Positions 46,333 through 53,665 of a stretch of 64,000 nt of DNA are shown here, piece by piece. The stretch covers positions 50,345 to 114,344 of the forward strand of contig JALSUJ010000461.1 in NCBI GenBank assembly GCA_027071355.1, given 5' to 3'. The translations under genes and the position numbers were made by a program. The notes beneath the pieces were generated by a model, which saw nothing but the letters and a program-made list of their open reading frames with translations, was not told the origin of the DNA and ran no database searches. The DNA comes from Gammaproteobacteria bacterium (GTDB taxonomy: Bacteria; Pseudomonadota; Gammaproteobacteria; GRL18). Every line of letters begins with the position of its first letter. Position 1 is the first letter of the stretch.

Positions 46333-46470
46333 TCCGACATTGCATGATTCAGGGTCGGATCAAATTGCCGGTTTTTGGCCTCGGCAGGCTCATTCCTTTA
46401 CCTTATGGTTTACGGTTTTTTCAAAACAGTTTATTGCTTTGAAAAAACCTCTCCGGAAATACCGGAGGGG
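46333..46470 (-). ncRNA. Two-hairpin upstream module (copy C) with terminator
   Basis: Minus strand: terminator CCCCTCCGG-TATTT-CCGGAGAGG then TTTTTT (46470-46442); long stem GGTTTTTTCAAA/TTTGAAAAAACC; hairpin TGCCG/CGGCA; stem TCCGAC/GTCGGA (46333-46338, 46354-46359) with loop CCTGAATCATGCAAT. Confidence 0.65.
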
Positions 46471-46476
46471 CTTATT

Positions 46477-46647
46477 TTATATTGCCTGAAAACGCAAAAA
46501 AGTTGGACATTTATCCTCATCTAAAAATGCAGTAAGTTCGTCATCATTGATGACCTCCTCAGCATCATTAAGTAGATGATTGATCATATCCTGTATTTCA
46601 TCGTCCTCGGCAGTTTTGGTTGACATTAGGTGTGGTTGCGATTGCAT
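46477..46647 (-). CDS. Very acidic small protein
   Basis: 56 residues from ATG 46647 (GGAG upstream). KTAEDDEIQDMINHLLNDAE then EVINDDELTAFLDEDKCPTF. Strong negative charge suggests a DNA mimic or an anti-restriction or regulatory role, but that is only inference from composition. Confidence 0.55.
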   Translation of the reverse strand: MQSQPHLMSTKTAEDDEIQDMINHLLNDAEEVINDDELTAFLDEDKCPTFLRFQAI

Positions 46648-46676
46648 GGGATTCTCCTGATTAAATGGCCGACAGA

Positions 46677-46785
46677 GGCTCACTCAACCGCTCCCTGGCG
46701 GAGTGCTTGAGTGAGCCTCCGTCAGCCGGATTTCCCATTAAAAACAACCCACCCAGATCCGGGAACAGGTTGTTCCCGAATGGGT
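46677..46785 (-). promoter_or_regulatory. Double leader upstream of 46477-46647
   Basis: Pseudoknot: loop AACAACCT (46774-46767) pairs with GGGTTGTT (46750-46743), 7 Watson-Crick plus one G-U. Second hairpin GGCTCACTCAA/TTGAGTGAGCC (46677-46687, 46707-46717) has the same stem as the one upstream of 45916-46155. Confidence 0.7.
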
Positions 46786-46818
46786 GTAACAGTCATGAAT
46801 CCGATCTCGATGAGATCG

Positions 46819-46970
46819 CCCGATATTGCAGGATTCAGGATCGGGTCAGCTTGCCAGTTTTAGGCCTCGGCAGGCACATTCTGTCAGTCGCATTTCTGCT
46901 TTCCCGAAAGCGTTTGCCGAACAGTAAAACGCCTTTGGGAAAGCCCATCCTGGGGATGGCACTTTCCGGA
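46819..46970 (-). ncRNA. Two-hairpin upstream module (copy D)
   Basis: Minus strand: terminator-like GCCATCC/GGATGGC; long stem CTTTCCC...GGGAAAG; hairpin TGCCG/TGGCA (G-U); stem CCCGAT/ATCGGG (46819-46824, 46840-46845) with loop CCTGAATCCTGCAAT. Confidence 0.65.
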
Positions 46971-47019
46971 CTACGATTAGATTATCAACAGTAAACTTTC
47001 TTTGTGTCAGGGTTCCAGT

Positions 47020-47184
47020 TTAATGCGTCCAATCATTGACTCTATCCATACATCGTTGTGTATCGACTGGCTCTGTAAGAGTCTGAACCATTAGTATCCG
47101 CGCACGGGTAAACCGCACAAAGGGACTCGTGTTTTTCCGGCCACGGCAAGCTGGTGAGAGTAAGAACTGTGAAAATAATGTCAC
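47020..47184 (-). CDS. Possible small protein, start uncertain
   Basis: About 54 residues from GTG 47184; the frame is open up to 47271. The end RAQ-like RARILMVQTLTEPVDTQRCM and DRVNDWTH looks coding. A 15-bp hairpin (47203-47217 with 47240-47254, one U-G on the minus-strand RNA) lies across the upstream part, as in the leaders, so I favour the later start. Confidence 0.35.
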   Translation of the reverse strand: MTLFSQFLLSPACRGRKNTSPFVRFTRARILMVQTLTEPVDTQRCMDRVNDWTH

Positions 47185-47349
47185 AAGAGGGAAGATCCGT
47201 GTGAGGCTCTCCCTTGAAAGGCCTGTCATTCCAAGCATCTCAAGGGAGAACCTCGCAGCGGTCGATGTCACATAGCCAATGTGTCAGACTGCAGGTTAGT
47301 GTGGGCTGACACGGCAGGCGTATGGATGACAGTCTGGTAATCCGACAGA

Positions 47350-47515
47350 CTGGGTCGATATTGCATCATCCAGGACCGACTCAGTGGTGCCCCAGTTTGG
47401 GATGAGGCGACTCCACATTCGATTCCTAGATACAATTATAAGCCAATATACAAAAATAATACAGACAGGCTAGAATCCCTGGAGATTCTGTGGTTTCCCA
47501 CAGGCCTCCAGGTTG
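47350..47515 (-). ncRNA. Two-hairpin upstream module (copy H) and 3' hairpin of the DUF3577 gene
   Basis: 8-bp stem CTGGGTCG/CGACTCAG (47350-47357, 47377-47384) with inner loop CCTGGATGATGCAAT. Nearer the DUF3577 stop is a long hairpin closed by GAAA: CTGGAG..CTGTGG/CCACAG..CTCCAG (about 47470-47512). Confidence 0.5.
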
Positions 47516-47524
47516 GTGCAATGA

Positions 47525-48184
47525 TCAGGCTGCGGCTTTATGCCAGGCCATATCACCACTGTTCCAGCGATAACCCAGGTTTTTCAATGCATGGCGTTTT
47601 GTATGAAATTCTGGATCCTTTTTATCCAGTTTCACAACATCACCAAGCTGATTTTCCCAGGTTTGCAGTCCATCATCCGCTTCGGTTTCTACCTGTTCAG
47701 ACGTCTGTGTTTCCACAGGTGCCTGGAAAGGAGCTTCCTTAGCTGTACTTGAATCAACTACCGATTCAGACTCTGCGTTATTATCACTTTCACCAAGATC
47801 AAGAACTTCATCGTTGATCTTGGCCCAGGTGATTTTAAGCAGTCGTCCTTTAATCAAATGCCGTTGTTGACCTTTATGCTCACCTTTTTCTACGATGTAG
47901 GAAGTCGGTTGCGGGTCACCAACATTGAAACGTACCAGTACTTTTGAATCACGATCATTAATCTCGTCTTCATAAGCAGTGATAAATTCCTTGGCACCTT
48001 CACCGACCACACGCACATCAAAGTGTGTGTAATTGGTTGCATCCACACTGCCGTGGAGTGCGGTAACTGAAACGGCCATATACGCCTTTCCCTGGTTGGG
48101 AGTGACGACACGAGCACGATTCAAATAACCGATACCAGTAGTGATCAGATCAAAGTAGTTGTTTTCAGTGTGTTGAGTAGTCAT
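47525..48184 (-). CDS. DUF3577 / STY4534-family ICE replication-associated protein
   Basis: 219 residues from ATG 48184. YFDLITTGIGYLNRARVVTP, then KAYMAVSVTALHGSVDATNY and HFDVRVVG are the DUF3577 signature, with an OB-fold-like strand pattern. A Glu/Ser-rich linker leads to a C-terminal HALKNLGYRWNSGDMAWHK motif. In SPI-7-like elements this gene lies between ssb/topoisomerase and the pil/tra block, as here. Confidence 0.85.
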   Translation of the reverse strand: MTTQHTENNYFDLITTGIGYLNRARVVTPNQGKAYMAVSVTALHGSVDATNYTHFDVRVVGEGAKEFITAYEDEINDRDSKVLVRFNVGDPQPTSYIVEKGEHKGQQRHLIKGRLLKITWAKINDEVLDLGESDNNAESESVVDSSTAKEAPFQAPVETQTSEQVETEADDGLQTWENQLGDVVKLDKKDPEFHTKRHALKNLGYRWNSGDMAWHKAAA

Positions 48185-48270
48185 GGTGTTTTCTCCATTT
48201 AGGTTTTTCAAAAAAAACCCACATGAAAAGAACACCTTTGTCCCATAAGGGAGGTATTCTCCCCAGTGGG
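48185..48270 (-). promoter_or_regulatory. Leader pseudoknot upstream of the DUF3577 gene (leader family copy)
   Basis: Loop GAATACCT (48259-48252) pairs with AGGTGTTC (48237-48230) over 8 bp, one G-U. GGTGTT of the latter also pairs with AACACC (48190-48185) that runs into the ATG. Confidence 0.7.
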
Positions 48271-48287
48271 TAGGTAGGTTCTAGTGG

Positions 48288-48401
48288 TTACTTATGATTG
48301 TGTTTTCTTTCGTGTTTGCTGTTTTTATCAACATACCAACCGATGAACGACACAATTATTGTTCCTACAATAGCAAATATGGTAATGGGATCCATTTCCA
48401 T
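48288..48401 (-). CDS. Tiny membrane protein, 37 residues
   Basis: ATG 48401 overlaps the previous stop (TGATG) with AGGAG upstream. MDPITIFAIVGTIIVSFIGW is a membrane helix, followed by a basic His-rich tail (KHERKHNHK). Coupling and a good ribosome site support it. Function unknown. Confidence 0.6.
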   Translation of the reverse strand: MEMDPITIFAIVGTIIVSFIGWYVDKNSKHERKHNHK

Positions 48402-48592
48402 CAGTCATCTCCTCTGCGCAAGAACGCTGCTATACTGAAACATTGCAAAGTAAAAATACCCAATGCAATTCCGTTAAACAGCGTCAGCTTCGAATCGATA
48501 AAGACGCTCACCATTATCGCGATGAACAGGGTAGTACCTATGTTATCGAGAATCTTGGCAATAGCATCCTTTTGACGCTTATTGAATTTCAT
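48401..48592 (-). CDS. Small two-helix membrane protein
   Basis: 63 residues from ATG 48592 with AAGGAGG upstream. Basic N-terminus, helices IGTTLFIAIMVSVFID and FNGIALGIFTLQCFSIAAFL. Together with the next gene it forms a small membrane pair, holin-like in size only. Confidence 0.6.
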   Translation of the reverse strand: MKFNKRQKDAIAKILDNIGTTLFIAIMVSVFIDSKLTLFNGIALGIFTLQCFSIAAFLRRGDD

Positions 48593-48595
48593 TTA

Positions 48596-48664
48596 AGACC
48601 TCCTTGCGGTCACTTGCATGAATGTTAAGGAGGTCTACGCCCGTCTGGGAGTAAATCTCCCAGA
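48596..48664 (-). promoter_or_regulatory. Leader pseudoknot upstream of 48401-48592, with 10-bp anti-ribosome-site
   Basis: Stem TCTGGGAG/CTCCCAGA (48644-48651, 48657-48664). Loop GATTTAC pairs with GTAGACC (6 of 7). AGACCTCCTT (48636-48627) is exactly complementary to the ribosome site AAGGAGGTCT (48605-48596). Confidence 0.8.
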
Positions 48665-48694
48665 GGGGGTGGATTAAAAGATTCCGAAGAACCC

Positions 48695-48770
48695 GCAGAG
48701 AATTTCATTAATCCAGGCTCTGCTTTAGGGTTGCCTGATACCGTCAGGCAGCGGTTACTAATTCATAGTT
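48695..48770 (-). ncRNA. Two-hairpin upstream module (copy I)
   Basis: Minus strand: hairpin TGCCTGA/TCAGGCA, then stem GCAGAG/CTCTGC (48718-48723 with 48695-48700) around CCTGGATTAATGAAATT. The loop here is 2 nt longer than usual. Confidence 0.55.
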
Positions 48771-48847
48771 TAGTCAAAATTAACTTAGCAGACAACTGTC
48801 TTTTTTATTAGTTGTATATTAGTGTTTATTAATTTAAAGAATCCTGT

Positions 48848-48878
48848 AAAAACCGGCACAAAGACCAATTGTGCCGGT
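48848..48878 (-). terminator. Rho-independent terminator
   Basis: Minus-strand ACCGGCACAA/TTGTGCCGGT stem followed by TTTTT, 5 bp after the stop of the 29-residue gene. Confidence 0.85.
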
Positions 48879-48882
48879 CAGT

Positions 48883-48972
48883 TTATCGCCTGGTCGGAAT
48901 CACAACAGCGGCAGCTGTAACCACCACAATCATCAATTCATACACCAGAACAACGTCCGCCATCGTATCCAT
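48883..48972 (-). CDS. Tiny membrane protein, 29 residues
   Basis: ATG 48972 (MDTMADVVLVYELMIVVVTA) has AGAGG 8 nt upstream. Almost the whole chain is one hydrophobic helix ending in PTRR. A terminator follows immediately, and a long hairpin precedes it, so it sits in its own small expression unit. Confidence 0.55.
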   Translation of the reverse strand: MDTMADVVLVYELMIVVVTAAAVVIPTRR

Positions 48973-49005
48973 ATTCATTTCCTCTTAGAAGATATTCAGA
49001 ATCAA

Positions 49006-49061
49006 GGCTGGGAGCCTTCCTCCAGGACTTTTAACAAAGCCTTCGAGGAAGACCCCCAGCC
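49006..49061 (-). promoter_or_regulatory. Long leader hairpin upstream of the 29-residue gene
   Basis: GGCTGGG..TCTTCCTC pairs with GAGGAAG..CTCCCAGCC, with an inner AGGCTTT/AAAGTCCT stem. A longer variant of the leaders in this region. Confidence 0.5.
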
Positions 49062-49088
49062 AGGCTGAGAATCATTCCAAATCAGAAA

Positions 49089-49160
49089 TTAGCCACTTAT
49101 CGCCAATCCAGCACAAACACTCGATGTAGCAAAAGCGAAAATGAGACCGATAGTAAACAT
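49089..49160 (-). CDS. Tiny membrane peptide, 23 residues
   Basis: ATG 49160 has GGAG upstream. MFTIGLIFAFATSSVCAGLA is one hydrophobic helix. Very short, but it has a leader of the same kind as its neighbours, whose 3' segment pairs perfectly with this gene's ribosome site, which argues that it is translated. Confidence 0.55.
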   Translation of the reverse strand: MFTIGLIFAFATSSVCAGLAISG

Positions 49161-49232
49161 GGTATTTCTCCAGTTTGAATGAAAAAACTGCGAGAAATAC
49201 CATTCCTATGGGAAAGTATTTCCCACAGGGAT
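49161..49232 (-). promoter_or_regulatory. Leader pseudoknot upstream of the 23-residue gene (clearest copy)
   Basis: Stem 49202-49215 with 49219-49232. Loop GAAATACT (49222-49215) pairs with GGTATTTC (49201-49194), 7 bp plus one G-U. The same GGTATTTC pairs perfectly over 8 bp with GAAATACC (49168-49161) just before the ATG. Confidence 0.8.
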
Positions 49233-49258
49233 ATTGAACCAGATCTAATTAAAGACCG

Positions 49259-49322
49259 TCCGACATTGCATGGCTCAGGGTCGGATCAAATTGCCGGTTT
49301 TTGGCCTCGGCAGGCTCATTCA
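49259..49322 (-). ncRNA. Two-hairpin upstream module (copy E)
   Basis: Starts at the stop codon of the upstream gene. Hairpin TGCCG/CGGCA (49312-49308, 49296-49292), then stem TCCGAC/GTCGGA (49259-49264, 49280-49285) with loop CCTGAGCCATGCAAT. No terminator precedes it, so here it is intercistronic. Confidence 0.65.
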
Positions 49323-49520
49323 CCAATCCTCGTTATTTATTATTTTGGGATTATTTTTATTAAAACCTAATTCGTCTCTAATAAGAGAGCCGGTGGAATG
49401 TGAAATACCACAGCACCTCGATGCACTGGAAAGCGACATTTTACGAACATTTACAAGATAACTAAAACGCTCAATCAGTTCTTCTCGGGTATTGAACTTT
49501 CCCGTTGTTCTTTTTCTCAT
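49320..49520 (-). CDS. Small protein with HTH-like segment
   Basis: About 66 residues from ATG 49520 (MRKRTTGKFNTREELIERFS). VRKMSLSSASRCCGISHSTG resembles a helix-turn-helix, possibly a small regulator of the many leader-bearing genes downstream; this is inference. An alternative start lies 21 bp upstream. Confidence 0.5.
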   Translation of the reverse strand: MRKRTTGKFNTREELIERFSYLVNVRKMSLSSASRCCGISHSTGSLIRDELGFNKNNPKIINNEDW

Positions 49521-49553
49521 CGTTTTGGTTCTAACAGTCACAATTAAACGCTA

Positions 49554-50234
49554 CTAAGCCAACTCCCTCAGCCTGTATCTTAATTCACTCAAAACCTTGC
49601 CTGGGTTTGATATATCCCGAAAAACCACCACTTCCTGACCAGAGGTTGGAATAACAATCGTACCATAACCAATAAATCGACCTAAAAAGGTTTGTCTCAT
49701 ATTGGCCCCGCGAATATGTTTAAATTCAATGCGAGTCTGGTCCTTAGAAATAATACCCACATTCGATTCCACACCTTTGGGACCGATAAAATACCAATGA
49801 CTGTATCGGAAAAACAGCATCCTCATTACATAAACAACAAAGATCACGACAAATAATCCCTGGAATGCCAACACGGCCATATCCCAAGAAAATGTTCGCT
49901 GAAAAATTTGATATAAGGCAGCCTGGAGAACATCGATGCGGATAAGTGATAACAGCGCCTCCATATTCACTATCGCAAGTAAAAGAACCACAGAGACAAA
50001 CAGTTCAGGCATCAGGCTTCTCCAGGCGGGCCTTAAATAAATTTCACCGAATGAAGCACTGCTTTGTTTATCTGCCTGTTGAGCCTCAGAACACTGAATA
50101 GCGAATCCATCGCCATAAGGAACAGCGATATAGCTCCTTCCGGTTTCTGTGGACAGCAAACTGGCTGTATTATTGGCAACACGCAACTCCGGAAAAGGCT
50201 CATTGCCTGGATTAAGTAAAATTCGATGGTTCAT
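49554..50234 (-). CDS. Membrane protein with bacterial PH-like domain
   Basis: 226 residues from ATG 50234. Soluble N-terminal 75 residues, two membrane helices (LFVSVVLLLAIVNMEALLSL; MAVLAFQGLFVVIFVVYVMRM), then WYFIGPKGVESNVGIISKDQ and RIEFKHIRGANMRQTFLGRF with TIVIPTSGQEVVVFRDI, which matches the bPH_2 pattern. Role unknown; membrane-linked. Confidence 0.65.
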   Translation of the reverse strand: MNHRILLNPGNEPFPELRVANNTASLLSTETGRSYIAVPYGDGFAIQCSEAQQADKQSSASFGEIYLRPAWRSLMPELFVSVVLLLAIVNMEALLSLIRIDVLQAALYQIFQRTFSWDMAVLAFQGLFVVIFVVYVMRMLFFRYSHWYFIGPKGVESNVGIISKDQTRIEFKHIRGANMRQTFLGRFIGYGTIVIPTSGQEVVVFRDISNPGKVLSELRYRLRELA

Positions 50235-50351
50235 TTATCATATTCCACTTTTCAACTCATTATAAAATTTCTGTTAATTATCAACTTTTTCAAGTTCGGT
50301 TACATTAAAAAACGCTGATATTAATTGATAAAATTTAAAGTGCTTCATGTT

Positions 50352-50702
50352 TCAATTTCCAGGTTTAACCATCGTTTTTATTTTCCCCATCAGTCCATTA
50401 ATGCCTTCTGTCTTTGACACAAATTCAACGCCTCGTTGTACCGCAGGTATGCGTAAGGCATCATCGGTACTATGAATGACCACCGGGATCTTATAATCAA
50501 TATAATCCAGCATATCCATTCCCGTAATTAAACCGGGTCCGAGATTGTTATCCAAAATCATTAATTCTGGTCGTGGTTCACTATGGTAAAGCGTCAATGC
50601 CACATCTGGAGTCGTCGCTACACATGATGTAAAACCAAGGTCATGCAGAGAACTGGATATTGAGCGTGAGATAATTTTGCTGTCCTCAACAATTAAAATC
50701 AT
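50352..50702 (-). CDS. Single-domain response regulator (receiver domain only)
   Basis: 116 residues from ATG 50702 (AAGGAG upstream). The receiver motifs are present: MILIVEDSK (acidic pair), LMILDNNLG with phospho-acceptor Asp, VVIHSTDD (Ser/Thr) and FVSKTEG (Lys). No output domain and no kinase nearby, so it would act through protein contact. It lies 56 bp after the topoisomerase gene, perhaps co-transcribed. Confidence 0.85.
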   Translation of the reverse strand: MILIVEDSKIISRSISSSLHDLGFTSCVATTPDVALTLYHSEPRPELMILDNNLGPGLITGMDMLDYIDYKIPVVIHSTDDALRIPAVQRGVEFVSKTEGINGLMGKIKTMVKPGN

Positions 50703-50757
50703 GGGTATGGCTCCTTGCATTTTCCATTCTCTGCTTTGTTTTAATAACGATTGCATT

Positions 50758-52908
50758 TTAATCCCAGGCAAAATGACGGCAATTTGGAAAACTGCTGCAT
50801 CCGATAAAAGACTTACCCTTATTTTTACCCGCCTTGACGGTACGCGATACCAACTGACCTGTTCCACAATCGGGGCATTCGCCTTTGGAATTGGAGATAT
50901 CCACTGCTGCACGTTCACCTGGTTTGCCATTATTATCCGGTAACGTATTACGACATGCCGGATACGCTGTGCATCCCCAGAAAACACCTCTTTTGCCTTC
51001 ACGTTGAACCAGGTTACCTTTACCACATGAACAGGGATATTGATCGCCTGTATCAGAGTTTTTCTTGCTGGATATGCCAGGTTGAGGTTTTCCATCTACA
51101 TCAGGTGCTGTAAATCCACAGTCTGGGTAGGCTGTACAACCCCAGAAACTTTTTTTGCCTTTCCGGATTAACCGCAGAGGTTTTTGACATTCAGGGCAGC
51201 TATGTTGAGCCTGTTGCTGTCCTTCAACCTGAACCTGATCCAGCGCCATCATTTCCTGCTTTAAGGTAGAATACGCCTGACTGACGACCTGTTGATACTG
51301 CATTTGTCCCTGGGCGATATGATCCAGTTGTTCTTCCAGGGTACGGGTATAATCCAGCTCCATGAACCGAAATTTACCCAGCATGAGCTGACAGACCTGA
51401 ATACCTAAATCGGTCGCAAATAATTTTCGTTGTTTAATCTCCACATAGCCACGGATCTGGATGATGTTATTCATAATGGCAGCATAGGTAGAAGGCCGGC
51501 CAATGCCTTCGTCTTCCAGTTTCTTGATCAGAGAAGCTTCCGTGAAACGAGGGGAGGGCTTGGTTTTCTTGTCGATGATGTCGCTATCTAGCGTTACCAG
51601 TCGCTGACCTTCAGTCAGTGCAGGTAAACGCTGATTACTCTCATCTTTCTTCTTTTCTTCCGTTTGATCGCCATCCATGAGCTTTAACCAGCCTGGATAT
51701 ACCAGGGTCTCACCCCTGGCCATAAAATCCATGTTAAGGCCTTCAAATTGCTCACAGGAGCGCAATTTAATCAGCGTGATATGGAATGAGGCATCTTTCA
51801 TCTGACAGGCAACAGTGCGCTTCCAGATAAGGCTATACAGTCTATATTGCTCATCGCTCATACGACTTTTGACAATATCAGGCAGCTGATGAATTTCCTT
51901 CACACGTATCGCTTCATGTCCCTGCTGGGCACTGGCCTTGGCTTTCCAGGTGTTGACTTTATCCGATACATGTTCAGCGTATCCGTTGTTACGCAACCAA
52001 TCCATCACCTCTATTGCACTGTCCTGGGAAAGGTTTGGATTATCCGTTCGGTGATAACTGATCCAGCCCTCATCAAATAAGTCCTGTGCAATTTCCATAC
52101 AACGCTTAGGTGACATTTTCAGTGATACCGATGCCGCTTGCTGTAAGGTAGAGGTGATAAACGGTGCCGGCGGTCGTCGATTACGCTGCTTTTGTTCAAT
52201 CGCAATAACATCAACTTCATTGATACTCGACACCTGTTCGGCAAAAGCGCGATCCGTCCAGTATTTTTGATTTCCCATCAGTTGGGCTGGAGGCATCCAT
52301 TTAGCTTTCCAGTGAAGTCCACTGGTTTCAAATAAGAGATAAACTTCAACATAGAGGGTGGCTTTGAAATTCTTAATCTCAAGTTCACGTTCAACGACCA
52401 GGCGCAGGGCGACTGATTGGACACGTCCTGCACTTAAGTTTTGTTGCATAGTATTAGAAAGAGCAGGGGAGACGGTATAGCCCACCAGCCGATCCAGTAC
52501 TCTGCGTCCTTCCTGAGCCTGGACCAGATGATAATCAATTTGTCTTGATTGAGATAAAGCTTGTTGCAAAGCTTTTTTGGATATTTCAGTAAACGTAATA
52601 CGTTTTGGATTTTTTAGATACAGAGTTTGCTGCAAATGCCATGCAATCGCTTCACCTTCTCGATCCGGGTCTGTTGCAAGAAAAACCTGGTCGGCATTCT
52701 TCGCCAGGGATTTGAGTGTTGACAGATTCTTTTTTGCTTTACTGGTAACGACATAATCCGGTTTAAAACTACCCAAATCAACGCCCATGTTTTTTACAGG
52801 CAAGTCACGGATATGACCATAAGAGGCCTTTACCAGCCAGTCATTCCCCATATATTTCTGGATTGTTCTGGCCTTTTTGGGTGACTCGACAATCATTAAA
52901 TTTGTCAT
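50758..52908 (-). CDS. Type IA DNA topoisomerase, TopA-like with three zinc ribbons
   Basis: 716 residues. Toprim acidic motif ATDPDREGEAIAWHL near residue 80, SAGRVQSVALR near 163, and the active-site Tyr in WISYHRTDNPNLS near 286. Three C-terminal Cys4 ribbons (CPECQ..CTAYPDC, CSCGK..CTAYPAC, CPDCG..CSSFPNC). Sequence MIVESPKKARTIQKYMG groups it with topoisomerase I rather than the TopB/III copy common in such elements. It relaxes negatively supercoiled DNA and may serve replication or transfer. Confidence 0.92.
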   Translation of the reverse strand: MTNLMIVESPKKARTIQKYMGNDWLVKASYGHIRDLPVKNMGVDLGSFKPDYVVTSKAKKNLSTLKSLAKNADQVFLATDPDREGEAIAWHLQQTLYLKNPKRITFTEISKKALQQALSQSRQIDYHLVQAQEGRRVLDRLVGYTVSPALSNTMQQNLSAGRVQSVALRLVVERELEIKNFKATLYVEVYLLFETSGLHWKAKWMPPAQLMGNQKYWTDRAFAEQVSSINEVDVIAIEQKQRNRRPPAPFITSTLQQAASVSLKMSPKRCMEIAQDLFDEGWISYHRTDNPNLSQDSAIEVMDWLRNNGYAEHVSDKVNTWKAKASAQQGHEAIRVKEIHQLPDIVKSRMSDEQYRLYSLIWKRTVACQMKDASFHITLIKLRSCEQFEGLNMDFMARGETLVYPGWLKLMDGDQTEEKKKDESNQRLPALTEGQRLVTLDSDIIDKKTKPSPRFTEASLIKKLEDEGIGRPSTYAAIMNNIIQIRGYVEIKQRKLFATDLGIQVCQLMLGKFRFMELDYTRTLEEQLDHIAQGQMQYQQVVSQAYSTLKQEMMALDQVQVEGQQQAQHSCPECQKPLRLIRKGKKSFWGCTAYPDCGFTAPDVDGKPQPGISSKKNSDTGDQYPCSCGKGNLVQREGKRGVFWGCTAYPACRNTLPDNNGKPGERAAVDISNSKGECPDCGTGQLVSRTVKAGKNKGKSFIGCSSFPNCRHFAWD

Positions 52909-52939
52909 TTTAACTACCCTAAAGATATAGATATCTGAA

Positions 52940-53665
52940 TTAAAATGATATACGTCTCATACACTGACCTAGAGATGAATCGATGTTTGATGGTCTAGCA
53001 GATTCAGATAAAGCATAAGGGAGTCCTATACCACCATTAGCGGTATTGTCATAATTATAATCCCCATACGCAAAACACAAGCGATCATCCTCATCATCAA
53101 TTGCATACACGGTATAACCTGTACTGGTTGGAAGATCTGTACTGGATATTCCATTTTCAGAGGCTTTAATGGTTAACGATATGTCAATGTCAACACAACT
53201 AAAGCCCTGTATCACGCCATTTTCATCCACCGTGGGATTATAATAATCATCACAAACTGAAAAACCTTTCTCTTCATATTCAACCAATAAACCAGCAGCC
53301 TCATTAACATCATAAACTTGAATAGGATCACCATTACACTGATCGTTATCATATGTCAGAAGGTATTCTTTAATTGTTCCTTTAAAATTAGGTGCTGTTT
53401 CTGTTTGCTCAAATACCGACACCTGTCTAACACCAGGCACATCACTTCTAACATCCAGGTCTGACTCTGATTCTGTTGCGCATATTTCTGATGCCCAGCA
53501 ACCGGCAATATTTCCGTCTATGTTATTGCAAGTAAAAGGAATACCATTACCGACAGATGCCCCCTTATTACCTCCACTTCCACATCCTGTTACGAGCACC
53601 GATAAAATAGAACCACATAAAACAAAAAACAAAAAACGACTCTTTCTTATGGTTTGATTTACCAT
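52940..53665 (-). CDS. Hypothetical lipoprotein, Cys-rich
   Basis: 241 residues from ATG 53665. The signal ends in lipobox VLVTGC with a Gly/Ser-rich mature start. At least eight further Cys residues (ITFTCNNIDGNIAGCWASEIC, YDNDQCNGDP, DLCFAYGD) suggest disulphides outside the cytosol. No family recognised; not an obvious part of the replication block it sits in. Confidence 0.6.
   Translation of the reverse strand: MVNQTIRKSRFLFFVLCGSILSVLVTGCGSGGNKGASVGNGIPFTCNNIDGNIAGCWASEICATESESDLDVRSDVPGVRQVSVFEQTETAPNFKGTIKEYLLTYDNDQCNGDPIQVYDVNEAAGLLVEYEEKGFSVCDDYYNPTVDENGVIQGFSCVDIDISLTIKASENGISSTDLPTSTGYTVYAIDDEDDRLCFAYGDYNYDNTANGGIGLPYALSESARPSNIDSSLGQCMRRISF

Noticed and set aside
46071..46340. 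Minus-strand 89-codon frame over the 45916 leader
   Set aside because: It lies across the leader pseudoknot and second hairpin; its sequence is explained by those structures and it has no ribosome site.
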